DNA of 64,000 bases from Benzoatithermus sp963720725 (GCA_963720725.1 CAVRGN010000013.1:248001-312000); one strand, 5' to 3'. Counted from the stretch's first letter, positions 17,414 through 26,299 are shown. Notes: generated from the letters alone by a model not told the origin. Program-made: numbers and translations.

Positions 17414-18967
17414 GTGGCCGCGGCCGACCAGACGGTGACGCGATTGCCGGGGGCGCTGCCTCCGGCGGTCGAGCTGCGCGGGATCGACAAGCGCTTCGGC
17501 GCCGTCCACGCCAACCGCCACATCGACCTGGTGGTCCCGGCCGGCACGATCCACGGCATCGTCGGCGAGAACGGCGCCGGCAAGTCGACGCTGATGAACA
17601 TCCTCTACGGCTTCTACCAGGCCGACAGCGGCACCATCCTGGTGGACGGCGAGAAGCGGCAGATCCGAGGGCCGCAGGACGCGATCCGCGCCGGCATCGG
17701 CATGGTCCACCAGCACTTCATGCTGGTCGAGCCGTTCACCGTGCTGGAGAACCTGCTCCTGGGCGCCGAAGGCGGCTTCACCCTGGCCGACGGCGCGGAC
17801 CGCGCCCGCACGGAGGTGGCCGCGCTGGAGCGCGACTACGGCCTCGAGGTCGATCTCGACGCGCCGGTGGCGAGCCTGCCCGTGGGCGTGCAGCAGCGGG
17901 TCGAGATCCTCAAGGCCCTGTTCCGCGGTGCCCGCGTCCTGATCCTGGACGAGCCCACCGGCGTGCTGACGCCGCAGGAGGCCGACCACCTCTTCCGCAT
18001 CCTGAAGAACCTGAAGGCGCAGGGGCGCACCATCGTCCTGATCACCCACAAGCTGCGCGAGATCATGGCGGTGACCGACCAGGTCAGCGTGATGCGCGCC
18101 GGGGCGATGGTGGCGCACCGCAGGACCGCCGCGACCAGCAAGGAGGAGCTGGCCGAGCTGATGGTGGGCCGCAAGGTGCTGCTCCGGGTCGAGAAGGGTC
18201 CGGCCCGGCCGCGCGAGCCGGTGCTGGAGGTGAAGGATCTGGTGGTGGCCGGCGACCAGGGCGTGCCCCGGGTCAAGGGCATCAGCTTCGACGTCCGCGC
18301 CGGCGAGATCGTCGGCATCGCCGGGGTGGCCGGCAACGGCCAGTCCGAGCTGCTCGACGCGCTGGCGGGCATCCGCACCCACCTCCGCGGCCGGATCCTG
18401 CTGCGCGGCCAGCCGATCACCGGCACCGCCCAGGCCCGCCTGCGCCGCTGCGCCCACGTGCCGGAGGACCGGCTGCGCGTCGGCCTGGTCAAGGGCTTCA
18501 CCGCCTACGAGAACGCGATCCTGGGCTACCAGACCGAGCCGGCCTACGCCGAGCGGGGCTTTCTCAGGCTCGGCAGGATCGTCGAGCTGTGCCGGACCTG
18601 GATGCGCGACTACGACGTCCGCCCGCAGAACCCGAACCTCGACGCGCACTCCTTTTCCGGCGGCAACCAGCAGAAGCTGGTCCTCGCCCGCGAGATGGAG
18701 CACGATCCCGACCTGCTCCTGGTCGGCCAGCCCACCCGTGGCGTGGACATCGGTGCGATCGAGTTCATCCACAAGCGCCTGATCGCCATGCGCGACGCCG
18801 GCAAGGCCGTGCTCCTGGTCTCGGTCGAGCTCGACGAGATCCTCTCGCTGTCGGACCGCATCCTGGTGATGTTCGACGGCACGATCACCGGCGAGCTGAG
18901 CGCCGCCGAGGCCGACGAGCGGCGGATCGGGCTCCTGATGGCCGGGATCACCAAGGAGGCGGCGTGA
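17414..18967 (+). CDS. ABC transporter ATP-binding protein for nucleosides
   Basis: A 517-residue ATPase with two nucleotide-binding domains. The first has P-loop GENGAGKST and Walker B LILDEPTGVLTP with the family-variant signature LPVGVQQRVEILKAL. The second has a degenerate P-loop (GVAGNGQSE), the signature SFSGGNQQKLVLARE and LLLVGQPTRGVDIGAIEF, where Gln replaces the catalytic Glu; both are normal for BMP-type importers. GTG start at 17414. The stop forms TGATG at 18965-18969, the same overlap found between the two permeases, but the permease gene now starts 740 bases further on because of the inserted higBA. Confidence 0.93.
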   Translation: MAAADQTVTRLPGALPPAVELRGIDKRFGAVHANRHIDLVVPAGTIHGIVGENGAGKSTLMNILYGFYQADSGTILVDGEKRQIRGPQDAIRAGIGMVHQHFMLVEPFTVLENLLLGAEGGFTLADGADRARTEVAALERDYGLEVDLDAPVASLPVGVQQRVEILKALFRGARVLILDEPTGVLTPQEADHLFRILKNLKAQGRTIVLITHKLREIMAVTDQVSVMRAGAMVAHRRTAATSKEELAELMVGRKVLLRVEKGPARPREPVLEVKDLVVAGDQGVPRVKGISFDVRAGEIVGIAGVAGNGQSELLDALAGIRTHLRGRILLRGQPITGTAQARLRRCAHVPEDRLRVGLVKGFTAYENAILGYQTEPAYAERGFLRLGRIVELCRTWMRDYDVRPQNPNLDAHSFSGGNQQKLVLAREMEHDPDLLLVGQPTRGVDIGAIEFIHKRLIAMRDAGKAVLLVSVELDEILSLSDRILVMFDGTITGELSAAEADERRIGLLMAGITKEAA

Positions 18968-18969
18968 TG

Positions 18970-19638
18970 TCAGGCGGCGCGGGTGATGTCCGGCCGCGGC
19001 TGGACCTCGCTGGCAATTCGGTCAGCAACTTCCCGCTCCGCGACTTCGAGATCGTAGCGGGCTTGGAGGCGCAGCCACCAGCCAGCGTCGCCGCCGAAGT
19101 GGCGGGCGAGGCGCAGGGCCGTGTCGGCGGTGATCGCGCGCTTGCCGGCGCTGATCGCGAGCAGGCGGTTGTGGGGTACGTGCAGCGCACGGGCCAACTG
19201 CCGGGCGGACAACGCAAGCGGCTTCATGAAGTCCTCAAGCAGGATCTCGCCGGGATGGATCGGCGGCATCCTGGGCGAACCGGGCGCGTCAATGTCCGAG
19301 AAGTCGATCAGCCCGGCCTCCAGCTCCTCGCGGGTGATGGTCATCTGTTCCTCCACCCAGTGGTAGTCACCGAACCAGACGTCGTGGCAGTGCCCATTCT
19401 CCCAGCGGAAGCAGATGCGCCACTGCCCGCTTACCCGGATCGACCACTGGCCCTGCCGGTCACCGGTCAGACGTTCGAGGCGATGGCCGGGAACTGCCGC
19501 CAACTGCTCCAGCCGCTCGGCATCGTCGATCTGGTTCAGCTTGGCCCTGGCCCGTTCCTGCAGATCGGGATGAAGATCACGAAGGTAGATGCCTGCGAAG
19601 ATGCGCGCGGTACGCTTATCGGCGAAGGACCTGATCAC
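18970..19638 (-). CDS. HigB-HigA toxin-antitoxin as a single chain
   Basis: One 222-residue frame holds both partners of a type II module. Residues 1-93 are a HigB/RelE-like RNase toxin (RLERLTGDRQGQWSIRVSG, QWRICFRWENG, DVWFGDYH). Residues 99-222 are HigA, with HPGEILLEDFMKPL and a helix-turn-helix (SARQLARALHVPHNRLLAIS). Between them, at 19357-19359, TGG (Trp94) stands where HigB genes normally end. A strong ribosome site GGAGGAA still precedes the HigA ATG (codon 99), so free HigA may also be made. The cassette is antisense inside the nucleoside operon, 2 bases from the ATPase stop. GTG at 19638 was chosen to fit the usual HigB length. Confidence 0.8.
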   Translation of the reverse strand: MIRSFADKRTARIFAGIYLRDLHPDLQERARAKLNQIDDAERLEQLAAVPGHRLERLTGDRQGQWSIRVSGQWRICFRWENGHCHDVWFGDYHWVEEQMTITREELEAGLIDFSDIDAPGSPRMPPIHPGEILLEDFMKPLALSARQLARALHVPHNRLLAISAGKRAITADTALRLARHFGGDAGWWLRLQARYDLEVAEREVADRIASEVQPRPDITRAA

Positions 19639-19706
19639 GACTGGTACATAGCGCGTACCGCCGCCCTCGTCAACAGCACCGGCCCTCAAAAGCCCGGTCC
19701 GACATA

Positions 19707-20813
19707 ATGGCCGCCCGCAAGCTGCCCGCCTGGGCCGACTACGGTCTCCTGCCGCTGCTCAACCTGACGCTGGCCTTCCTCGTCTCCGGGCTGGTCGTGG
19801 TCATTCTCGGCGAGAGCCCGCTCAAGGCCGTGGAGACCCTGGTCTACGGCGCCTTCGGCTATGGCGAGGCCGTCGGCTACACGCTCTACTACGCCACCAA
19901 CCTGATCTTCACCGGCCTTGCGGTAGCACTGGCGTTCCATGCCGGGCTGTTCAACATCGGCGGCGAGGGGCAGGCCTATCTGGGCGGGCTCGGCCTCGGG
20001 CTGGTCGGGATCTATCTGGGCTGGCTGCCGGGCATCCTGAGCATCCCGCTGGCGGTCCTGGCCGCCGCCCTCTTCGGCGGCGTCTGGGGGCTGATCCCGG
20101 GCTGGCTGCAGGCGCGGCGCGGCAGCCATGTCGTGATCACCACGATCATGCTCAACTTCGTGGCCGCGGCGCTGATGACCTACCTGATGGTCAACGTATT
20201 GATCAAGCCGGGCCAGAGTGCCCCCGAGAGCATCACGTTCCCCGACGCGGTTTGGATGCCCTCGCTGAAGGGACTGTTCGCGCTGGTCGGCGTCGATTTC
20301 GGCTATGCGCCGGTCAACCTCGCCCTGGTCCTGGCGCTGCTGTGCTGCGTCGCCATGTGGCTGTTCGTCTGGCGCAGCCGGATCGGCTACGAACTGCGCG
20401 TCGTCGGCCACAGCGAGCCGGCAGCGGTCTATGGCGGCATCTCGCCCGCGAGCCGCATCATCCTCGCCATGACGCTTTCGGGTGCCCTGGCCGGGCTGAT
20501 GGCCACCAACGAGATCCTGGGCGGCCAGCACCGGATCATCCTGGGCTTCTCCGGCGGCTACGGTTTCGCCGGCATCGCCGTGGCATTGATGGGCCGCAAC
20601 CACCCGGTCGGGATCGTGCTCGCGGCCCTCCTGTTCGGCGCCCTCTACCAGGGCGGCACCGAGCTCGCCTTCGAGATGCCGCGGGTCAACAAGGACCTGG
20701 TGGTGGTGATCCAGGGCCTGGTGATCCTGTTCGCCGGGGCGCTCGAGAACATGTTCCGGCCGCAGCTCGAGGCGCTGTTCGCCCGCGGCCGGGCGCAGGC
20801 GGTGCCGGCCTGA
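19707..20813 (+). CDS. Nucleoside ABC transporter permease (BMP system), subunit 1
   Basis: A 368-residue permease of the BPD_transp_2 family with the features of nucleoside (BMP/NupB-type) channels: FTGLAVALAFHAGLFNIGGE near residue 75, then EGQAYLGGLG, and MGRNHPVGIVLAALLFGALY. About nine or ten membrane segments. The start ATG at 19707 follows the higBA cassette rather than the ATPase gene. It overlaps the second permease through TGATG. Confidence 0.92.
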   Translation: MAARKLPAWADYGLLPLLNLTLAFLVSGLVVVILGESPLKAVETLVYGAFGYGEAVGYTLYYATNLIFTGLAVALAFHAGLFNIGGEGQAYLGGLGLGLVGIYLGWLPGILSIPLAVLAAALFGGVWGLIPGWLQARRGSHVVITTIMLNFVAAALMTYLMVNVLIKPGQSAPESITFPDAVWMPSLKGLFALVGVDFGYAPVNLALVLALLCCVAMWLFVWRSRIGYELRVVGHSEPAAVYGGISPASRIILAMTLSGALAGLMATNEILGGQHRIILGFSGGYGFAGIAVALMGRNHPVGIVLAALLFGALYQGGTELAFEMPRVNKDLVVVIQGLVILFAGALENMFRPQLEALFARGRAQAVPA

Positions 20814-21790
20814 TGCCGGGGGAGATCGCCTTCCAGCTGCTCTTGATGCTGGACAGCACGATCCGGCTCGCGGTCCCGCTCGTGCTCGCCGCCATGGCCG
20901 GCCTGTTCTGCGAGCGCAGCGGCGTGGTCGACATAGCACTCGAGGGCAAGATGCTGGGTGCGGCCTTCGCCGCCGCCGCGGTCGCGCAGACCACCGGCAG
21001 CGCCTGGCTGGGCGTGCTCGCCGGCATGGCGTTCGGCCTGTTCCTGGCGCTGGTCCATGGCTTCGCCTCGATCACCCACCGTGGCGACCAGGTGGTCTCG
21101 GGCATGGCGCTCAACGTCATCGCCGCCGGCCTCGGGCCCACCCTGGCCGACGCCTGGTTCCGCCAGGCGGGCCGCGTGCCCGTGACCGCGGAGGGCGCCC
21201 GCTTCGCCCCGATCGAGCTGCCCTTCGCCGAGGCCGCGCGCGACGTCCCGATCCTGGGGCCGATCTACGCCGAGCTGATCAGCGGCCACAACGTCCTGGT
21301 CTATCTGACCGCGATCCTGGTGCCGCTGGTCGCCTGGGTGGTCTACCGCACCCGCTTCGGCCTGCGCCTGCGCGCGGTCGGCGAGAATCCGGCCGCGGTC
21401 GACACGGCCGGCATTTCGGTGGCCGGGATGCGCTACCGGGCGCTCATGGTCACCGGCGCCTTGTGCGGCATCGCCGGCGCCTACCTCTCGATCGCGCAGA
21501 GTGCCGGCTTCACCCGGGACATGACCGCGGGCAAGGGCTACCTGGCGCTCGCCGCCCTGATCTTCGGCAAGTGGCGCCCGGTGCCGGCGCTCCTTGCCTG
21601 CCTGCTGTTCGCCTTCACCGACGCGCTGCAGGCGCGGCTGCAGGGCGTGCCGCTGCCAGGCATCGGGCCGGTGCCGGTGCAGCTGATCCAGGCGCTGCCT
21701 TACCTGCTGACCATCTTCCTGCTCGCCGGCTTCGTCGGCAAGTCGGTGGCGCCCAAGGCGATCGGCATCCCCTACGTCAAGGAGCGGTGA
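20813..21790 (+). CDS. Nucleoside ABC transporter permease (BMP system), subunit 2
   Basis: A 325-residue partner permease. The N-terminal GLFCERSGVVDIALEGKMLG is the hallmark of this subunit (GLxxERSGVxNIALEGxM), and GKGYLALAALIFGKWRP is the conserved C-terminal loop. Its ATG shares bases with the preceding stop (TGATG at 20811-20815), so the two permeases are made together. A DUF29 gene follows after 31 bases. Confidence 0.92.
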   Translation: MPGEIAFQLLLMLDSTIRLAVPLVLAAMAGLFCERSGVVDIALEGKMLGAAFAAAAVAQTTGSAWLGVLAGMAFGLFLALVHGFASITHRGDQVVSGMALNVIAAGLGPTLADAWFRQAGRVPVTAEGARFAPIELPFAEAARDVPILGPIYAELISGHNVLVYLTAILVPLVAWVVYRTRFGLRLRAVGENPAAVDTAGISVAGMRYRALMVTGALCGIAGAYLSIAQSAGFTRDMTAGKGYLALAALIFGKWRPVPALLACLLFAFTDALQARLQGVPLPGIGPVPVQLIQALPYLLTIFLLAGFVGKSVAPKAIGIPYVKER

Positions 21791-21821
21791 TCGCGGCCAT
21801 GCTGCGTGCTAGGCTCCCGCG

Positions 21822-22304
21822 ATGAGTTCCTCCCCCGCCCGCCTCTACGAGCGCGACTTCGTCCGCTGGGCCGAAACCCAGGCGGCCGAGCTGCGCCGTG
21901 CGGCCGAGACCGGCACCAACCTGCCGCTGGACTGGCTCCGCCTCGCCGAGGAGGTGGCCGCCTTGGGCGAACGTGACCGGCGCGAGCTGTACAGCCGCCT
22001 CGTGCGGGCGCTCGAGCATCTCCTCAAGCTGCAGTTCGCCCCGGTGGACGAGCCGCGGCGCCTATGGGAGGTGTCCGTCCTCAACCAGCGCCGCGACCTG
22101 CAGCAGCTCCTGCGCAGCAGCCCCAGCCTGAAGCGCATCGCCCGGCTGTCGCTGGGCCAGGCCCACGAGGAGGCCGTCGAGCTGGTCGAGCGTGCCATGC
22201 CCGACGCGGAACGTCCCCGCTGGCCCGACCTGCCGCGCACCTGCCCCTACACCGTCGAGCAGGTGCTCGACCGCCAATGGTGGCCGGAGCGCCAGGCTCC
22301 GTGA
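21822..22304 (+). CDS. DUF29 family protein
   Basis: A 160-residue protein with the DUF29 pattern: LYERDFVRWAETQAAELRR, LDWLRLAEEVAALGERDRRE, and CPYTVEQVLDRQWWPE at the C-terminus. It is soluble and mostly helical. DUF29 proteins are common in cyanobacteria and some alphaproteobacteria, often in multiple copies and near mobile genes; their role is unknown. Here the gene sits in the nucleoside operon, with its stop overlapping the GTG of the Cda-PNP gene by 4 bases. Confidence 0.85.
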   Translation: MSSSPARLYERDFVRWAETQAAELRRAAETGTNLPLDWLRLAEEVAALGERDRRELYSRLVRALEHLLKLQFAPVDEPRRLWEVSVLNQRRDLQQLLRSSPSLKRIARLSLGQAHEEAVELVERAMPDAERPRWPDLPRTCPYTVEQVLDRQWWPERQAP

Positions 22305-23524
22305 GTGCGGCCGAGCTGATCGCGGCTGCTGCGGCCGTTCGTGCCCGCGCCTACGTGCCCTATTCCGGCTACGCCGTCGGTGCCGCGATCCGCGGAGTGT
22401 CGGGCGGGATCTTCGCCGGCTGCAACGTCGAGAACGCCGCCTACCCGCAGGGCCTGTGCGCCGAGGCCGCCGCCGTCGGCGTGATGGTGGCGGGCGGGGA
22501 GCGGGCCATCGCCGAGCTGGCGCTGATCGGCAGCGGCGACCTGCTCTGCACGCCCTGCGGCGGCTGCCGGCAGCGGCTGGCCGAGTTCGGGCGGCCCGAC
22601 ACGCCGGTCCATCTGGCCGATGCAGCGGGCCTGCGCGAGACGACGAGCCTCGGCGCCCTGCTGCCGATGGCCTTCGGGCCGATCAATCTGGGCGGCACAG
22701 CACCGGCGCCGGACGATGCCGCCGCCGTGATCCGCCGCACCATGGCGGAGCCGCCGCTCGTGGCCCTGATCCTCGGCTCCGGCCTCGGCGGGATCGCGGA
22801 GCGGATCGTCGATCCGGTTGTCCTCGACTATCGTGACCTGCCCGGCTTCCCGCGGCCCGGCGTGCAGGGTCATGCGGGCCGGCTCCATCTGGGCCGGCTC
22901 GGCGGCGTACCGGTGCTGTGCCTGCAGGGCCGCGTCCATCTCTACGAAGGGACCGGTCCGGCAGCGCTCAACATCCTCGTCCGCACGCTGCGGGCCGTGG
23001 GCTGCCGCGCGCTCCTGCTCACCAACGCTTCCGGCTCGCTGCGGACCGAAATGGGGCCGGGGTCGGTCGTGCTGGTCGAGGACCATATCAACCTGCAGGG
23101 AACCAACCCTCTGGTCGGCAGCAATGACGACACCGTCGGGCCCCGCTTCGTCGATCTTGGCGAGGTCTACAGCCTTCGCCTGCGCACGGCCCTGACCGCC
23201 GCGGCGAAGGCGTGCGGCATCGGCCTCGGCCGTGGCGTCTACCTCGCCGTGCTCGGCCCTGCCTTCGAGACGCCGGCCGAGATCCGTGCCTACCGCGTGC
23301 TGGGCGCGGACCTGGTCGGGATGTCGACCGTGCCCGAGGCCATCAGCGCCCGGCATTGCGGGCTGGAGGTGGCGGCGCTTTCCGTCGTCACCAATCTCGC
23401 CGCGGGAATGTCCGCGGAACCGCTGACCCATGCCGAAACGTTGACGCAGTCGGCGGCGGCGGTGGGCCGTGTCGGCGAACTGATCGAGGCCGCCCTGCCG
23501 GAGATCGCCCGTGGCCTCCCCTGA
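22301..23524 (+). CDS. Bifunctional cytidine deaminase - purine nucleoside phosphorylase
   Basis: One uninterrupted 407-residue frame encodes two enzymes. Residues 1-130 are a cytidine deaminase: zinc ligands Cys53 in GLCAEA (with catalytic Glu55) and Cys86/Cys89 in CTPCGGCRQ, and the end ALLPMAFGPINLG. Residues 138-407 are a trimeric-type purine nucleoside phosphorylase: LILGSGLGG (159-163), LQGRVHLYEG with Arg211 and His213, GPAFETPAEIRA with Glu323, GMSTVPE with Ser342 and VVTNLAAG with Asn365. The linker is only about 8 residues. GTG at 22301 overlaps the DUF29 stop. It would deaminate cytidine/deoxycytidine and phosphorolyse purine nucleosides in the cytoplasm. An internal ATG at 22742 could also give free PNP. 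Confidence 0.9.
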   Translation: MSAAELIAAAAAVRARAYVPYSGYAVGAAIRGVSGGIFAGCNVENAAYPQGLCAEAAAVGVMVAGGERAIAELALIGSGDLLCTPCGGCRQRLAEFGRPDTPVHLADAAGLRETTSLGALLPMAFGPINLGGTAPAPDDAAAVIRRTMAEPPLVALILGSGLGGIAERIVDPVVLDYRDLPGFPRPGVQGHAGRLHLGRLGGVPVLCLQGRVHLYEGTGPAALNILVRTLRAVGCRALLLTNASGSLRTEMGPGSVVLVEDHINLQGTNPLVGSNDDTVGPRFVDLGEVYSLRLRTALTAAAKACGIGLGRGVYLAVLGPAFETPAEIRAYRVLGADLVGMSTVPEAISARHCGLEVAALSVVTNLAAGMSAEPLTHAETLTQSAAAVGRVGELIEAALPEIARGLP

Positions 23525-24296
23525 CCTGCACGCGCTGATCACGGCCGCCCGTGCCGCGCGGGTGACCGGTGACACCGCCGTGCGCGCGATGGCGCTGATC
23601 GACCTCACCAGCCTCAAGGGCGGTGAGACCGCGGCCGAGATCGAGGCCTTGTGCGGGCGGGCGGTCGCGCACGGGACCGCCGCGGTCTGCGTCTACGCCG
23701 AGGCGGTGCCTGCCGCCCGGCCCCTGCTCGCGGGCAGTGCCGTGCGACTGGCGACGGTGGCGAACTTTCCCTATGGCGGCGACGACATCGTCGCGGCGGC
23801 CGAGGAGACCGGGGCGGCGGTGGCGGCGGGAGCCGACGAGGTCGACGTGGTGGCGCCGATCGAGTCGCTGCTCGAGGGCGATGTCGGCCTGGTCGGCGAG
23901 TTGGTCGATGCCTGCCGGGCCGCCGCCGGGCCGGACATCACGCTGAAGGTGATCCTGGAGACCGGCGCGCTGCGCGAGCCCGACCTGATCACGGCTGCCG
24001 CCCGTGCGGCGGTCATGGCCGGCGCCGACTTTCTCAAGACCTCGACCGGCAAGATCGAGGTCGGTGCCACCCTGGAAGCGGCGGCCATTCTGCTGGCGGT
24101 GTGCCGCGAGGCCGACGGCAGGGTGGGCTTCAAGGCGGCGGGGGGGATTCGCACTGCCGCCGACGCTGCCGCCTACCTGCATCTCGCCGACGCCGTCATG
24201 GGTCCCGACTGGGTGTCGCCCCGGACCTTCCGCTTCGGCGCCTCGTCGCTGCTCGACGACCTGCTCGGCCGGGGCGGCGCCGGCGCCGGCTACTGA
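23511..24296 (+). CDS. deoC: Deoxyribose-phosphate aldolase
   Basis: A 261-residue class I aldolase that splits 2-deoxyribose-5-phosphate into glyceraldehyde-3-phosphate and acetaldehyde. The Schiff-base lysine lies in GADFLKTSTGK and the second active-site Lys in VGFKAAGGIRT; LTSLKGGETAAEI near the N-terminus is also typical. The GTG start at 23511 lies 14 bases inside the PNP coding end. It takes the sugar phosphate from nucleoside phosphorylase reactions into central metabolism. Confidence 0.94.
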   Translation: MASPDLHALITAARAARVTGDTAVRAMALIDLTSLKGGETAAEIEALCGRAVAHGTAAVCVYAEAVPAARPLLAGSAVRLATVANFPYGGDDIVAAAEETGAAVAAGADEVDVVAPIESLLEGDVGLVGELVDACRAAAGPDITLKVILETGALREPDLITAAARAAVMAGADFLKTSTGKIEVGATLEAAAILLAVCREADGRVGFKAAGGIRTAADAAAYLHLADAVMGPDWVSPRTFRFGASSLLDDLLGRGGAGAGY

Positions 24297-25615
24297 TGCT
24301 GCCCTACCTGCCGCAGGAGATCATCCGCGCGAAGCGGGACGGCAACCCGCTGGCGGCCGAGGAGATCGCGTTCTTCATCGCCGGCCTCACCGACCAGAGC
24401 ATCTCCGAAGGGCAGGCGGCGGCGTTCGCGATGGCCGTGTTCCTGCGCGGCATGACCCGCGAGGAAACCGTGGCGCTCACCCTGGCCATGCGCGATTCCG
24501 GCCGCGTCCTCGACTGGGCGGGACTGCCCGGGCCGGTGGTCGACAAGCACTCGACCGGCGGGATCGGCGACAAGGTGAGCCTGGTGCTGGCGCCCGTGCT
24601 CGCCGCATGCGGCGCCTACGTGCCGATGCTCTCCGGCCGCGGCCTCGGCCATACCGGCGGCACCCTCGACAAGCTGGAGAGCATCCCGGGCTACACGACC
24701 CGGCCCGAGCTCGACCGGCTGCGGGCCGTGGTGCGGGCGGCGGGCTGCGCCGTCATCGGCCAGACCGACGACCTGGCACCTGCCGACCGGCGCCTCTACG
24801 CCATCCGCGACGTGACCGCCACGGTCGAGAGCATCCCGCTGATCACCGCCTCGATCCTGGCCAAGAAGCTGGCCGGCGGGCTCCAGGCGCTGGTGATGGA
24901 CGTCAAGACCGGCTCGGGCGCCTTCATGCCGACGCTCGAGCAGGCGACGGCCCTGGCCGAGAGCATCGTCGGGGTCGCGCACGGCGCCGGACTGCCGACC
25001 GCGGCGCTGCTGACCGAGATGGGCCAGTGTCTGGGCCACACCGCCGGCAACGCGGTCGAGGTCGCCGAGGCCATCGCCATGCTCAAGGGCGAGCCGCCCG
25101 AGCCGCGGCTGGAGGAGGTGGTGCTGGGCCTGTGCGGCGAGGCGCTGGCCCTGGCCGGGCTCGCCGCCCATCCGGGGGCCGGACGGGCAGCGGCGGCCGC
25201 GGCGATCGCCTCCGGCGCGGCGGCCGAGCGGTTCGCGCGCATGGTCCATGGGCTGGGCGGGCCCGCCGACCTGCTGGAGCGGCCCACGACCCATCTGTCG
25301 CGGGCGCCGATCGAGCTGGCGGCATATCCCGCGCGGTCCGGCTGGGTCGGCGCGATCGACGCGCGCGCTCTGGGTCTGGCGGTGGTCCAGCTCGGCGGCG
25401 GGCGGCGCCATGCCGGCCAGGGCGTCGACCATGCGGTCGGGCTGACGCAGGTGCGCGGGATCGGAGACGAGGTGGGCCCGCAGACGCCCTTGGCCCTGGT
25501 GCACGGGCGTGACGACGCTGCGGTCGCGGCAGCGGCAAAGCGGCTGCGCGAAGCCTATATGATCGACGGCGCCCCGACGCGGCCACCGCCGGCGATTCAC
25601 CGGCGGATCGGCTGA
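24296..25615 (+). CDS. deoA: Thymidine phosphorylase
   Basis: A 439-residue pyrimidine-nucleoside phosphorylase. It has the phosphate-site KHSTGGIGDKVSLVLAP, LSGRGLGHTGGTLDKLES, and MDVKTGSGAFM. The length and the C-terminal domain (VGAIDARALGLAVVQLGGGR) match DeoA. The ATG overlaps the deoC stop (TGATG). It splits thymidine and deoxyuridine, and with Cda and DeoC forms a complete route from imported pyrimidine deoxynucleosides to central carbon. Confidence 0.94.
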   Translation: MLPYLPQEIIRAKRDGNPLAAEEIAFFIAGLTDQSISEGQAAAFAMAVFLRGMTREETVALTLAMRDSGRVLDWAGLPGPVVDKHSTGGIGDKVSLVLAPVLAACGAYVPMLSGRGLGHTGGTLDKLESIPGYTTRPELDRLRAVVRAAGCAVIGQTDDLAPADRRLYAIRDVTATVESIPLITASILAKKLAGGLQALVMDVKTGSGAFMPTLEQATALAESIVGVAHGAGLPTAALLTEMGQCLGHTAGNAVEVAEAIAMLKGEPPEPRLEEVVLGLCGEALALAGLAAHPGAGRAAAAAAIASGAAAERFARMVHGLGGPADLLERPTTHLSRAPIELAAYPARSGWVGAIDARALGLAVVQLGGGRRHAGQGVDHAVGLTQVRGIGDEVGPQTPLALVHGRDDAAVAAAAKRLREAYMIDGAPTRPPPAIHRRIG

Positions 25616-25667
25616 CGCGCGGCGCTTGCGGGCGGTTGCGCCAGCCGCCATAGTTCCATCGAGAGCC

Positions 25668-26246
25668 ATGCAAGAGAAACGAAACCGGGAGCACGAGCGG
25701 CGCGAAGCGCTGCGTCTGAAGGGCGTCGACGGCGGGCCGTCGCGGCGCTGCTGCGCGTGGTCGGGCTGCGACCAGGAGGCGACCTACCGGGCCCCTCTGG
25801 GCCGCGAGCAGCTGCGCCAGTTCCAGTGGTTCTGCCTCGACCACATCCGCGAGTTCAACAAAAGCTGGGACTATTTCCAGGGCATGAGCCAGGCCGACAT
25901 CGAGCGCCACCGCCGCGCCGACGTCACCTGGCACCGGCCGACCTGGCGCTACGGCACCGCCTATGGCTTCGTCGAGAACTGGCGCGACGTGTTCGGTCTG
26001 TTCGGCGACGCGGGCGAGGGCCGGCGCCGGCATCCCGAGCCACGGCCGCGCAGCAAGGCCGACGAGATGATGGAGCGGCTGGGGCTGGTCGGCAGCGTCA
26101 CCCTGGCCGAGCTCAAGCGCTGCTACAAGCAGCTCGCCAAGAAGCACCACCCCGACCTCCACGGCGGCGACAAAGCCGCCGAGGAGAGGTTGAAGCTGAT
26201 CAACGAGGCCTATACCTATCTCGTCGATCAGCGCCTTTATGTCTGA
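25668..26246 (+). CDS. J-domain protein (DnaJ-like), cobaltochelatase-associated
   Basis: A 192-residue protein. The C-terminal quarter is a J-domain with the HPD motif at 161-163 (KKHHPDLHGGD) that stimulates Hsp70 ATPase. The N-terminal part has Cys/His pairs (RCCAWSGCD and FCLDHI) that could bind zinc. This protein type is regularly encoded next to CobS and CobT in alphaproteobacteria, as here (CobS starts 53 bases downstream), which suggests help in folding or assembling the CobNST complex; that role is inferred. Confidence 0.85.
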   Translation: MQEKRNREHERREALRLKGVDGGPSRRCCAWSGCDQEATYRAPLGREQLRQFQWFCLDHIREFNKSWDYFQGMSQADIERHRRADVTWHRPTWRYGTAYGFVENWRDVFGLFGDAGEGRRRHPEPRPRSKADEMMERLGLVGSVTLAELKRCYKQLAKKHHPDLHGGDKAAEERLKLINEAYTYLVDQRLYV

Positions 26247-26299
26247 GCCCGCACGAAGTGGCGCGCGCGTGACCCAGACCGTCGCGCCCGGACTACTGG

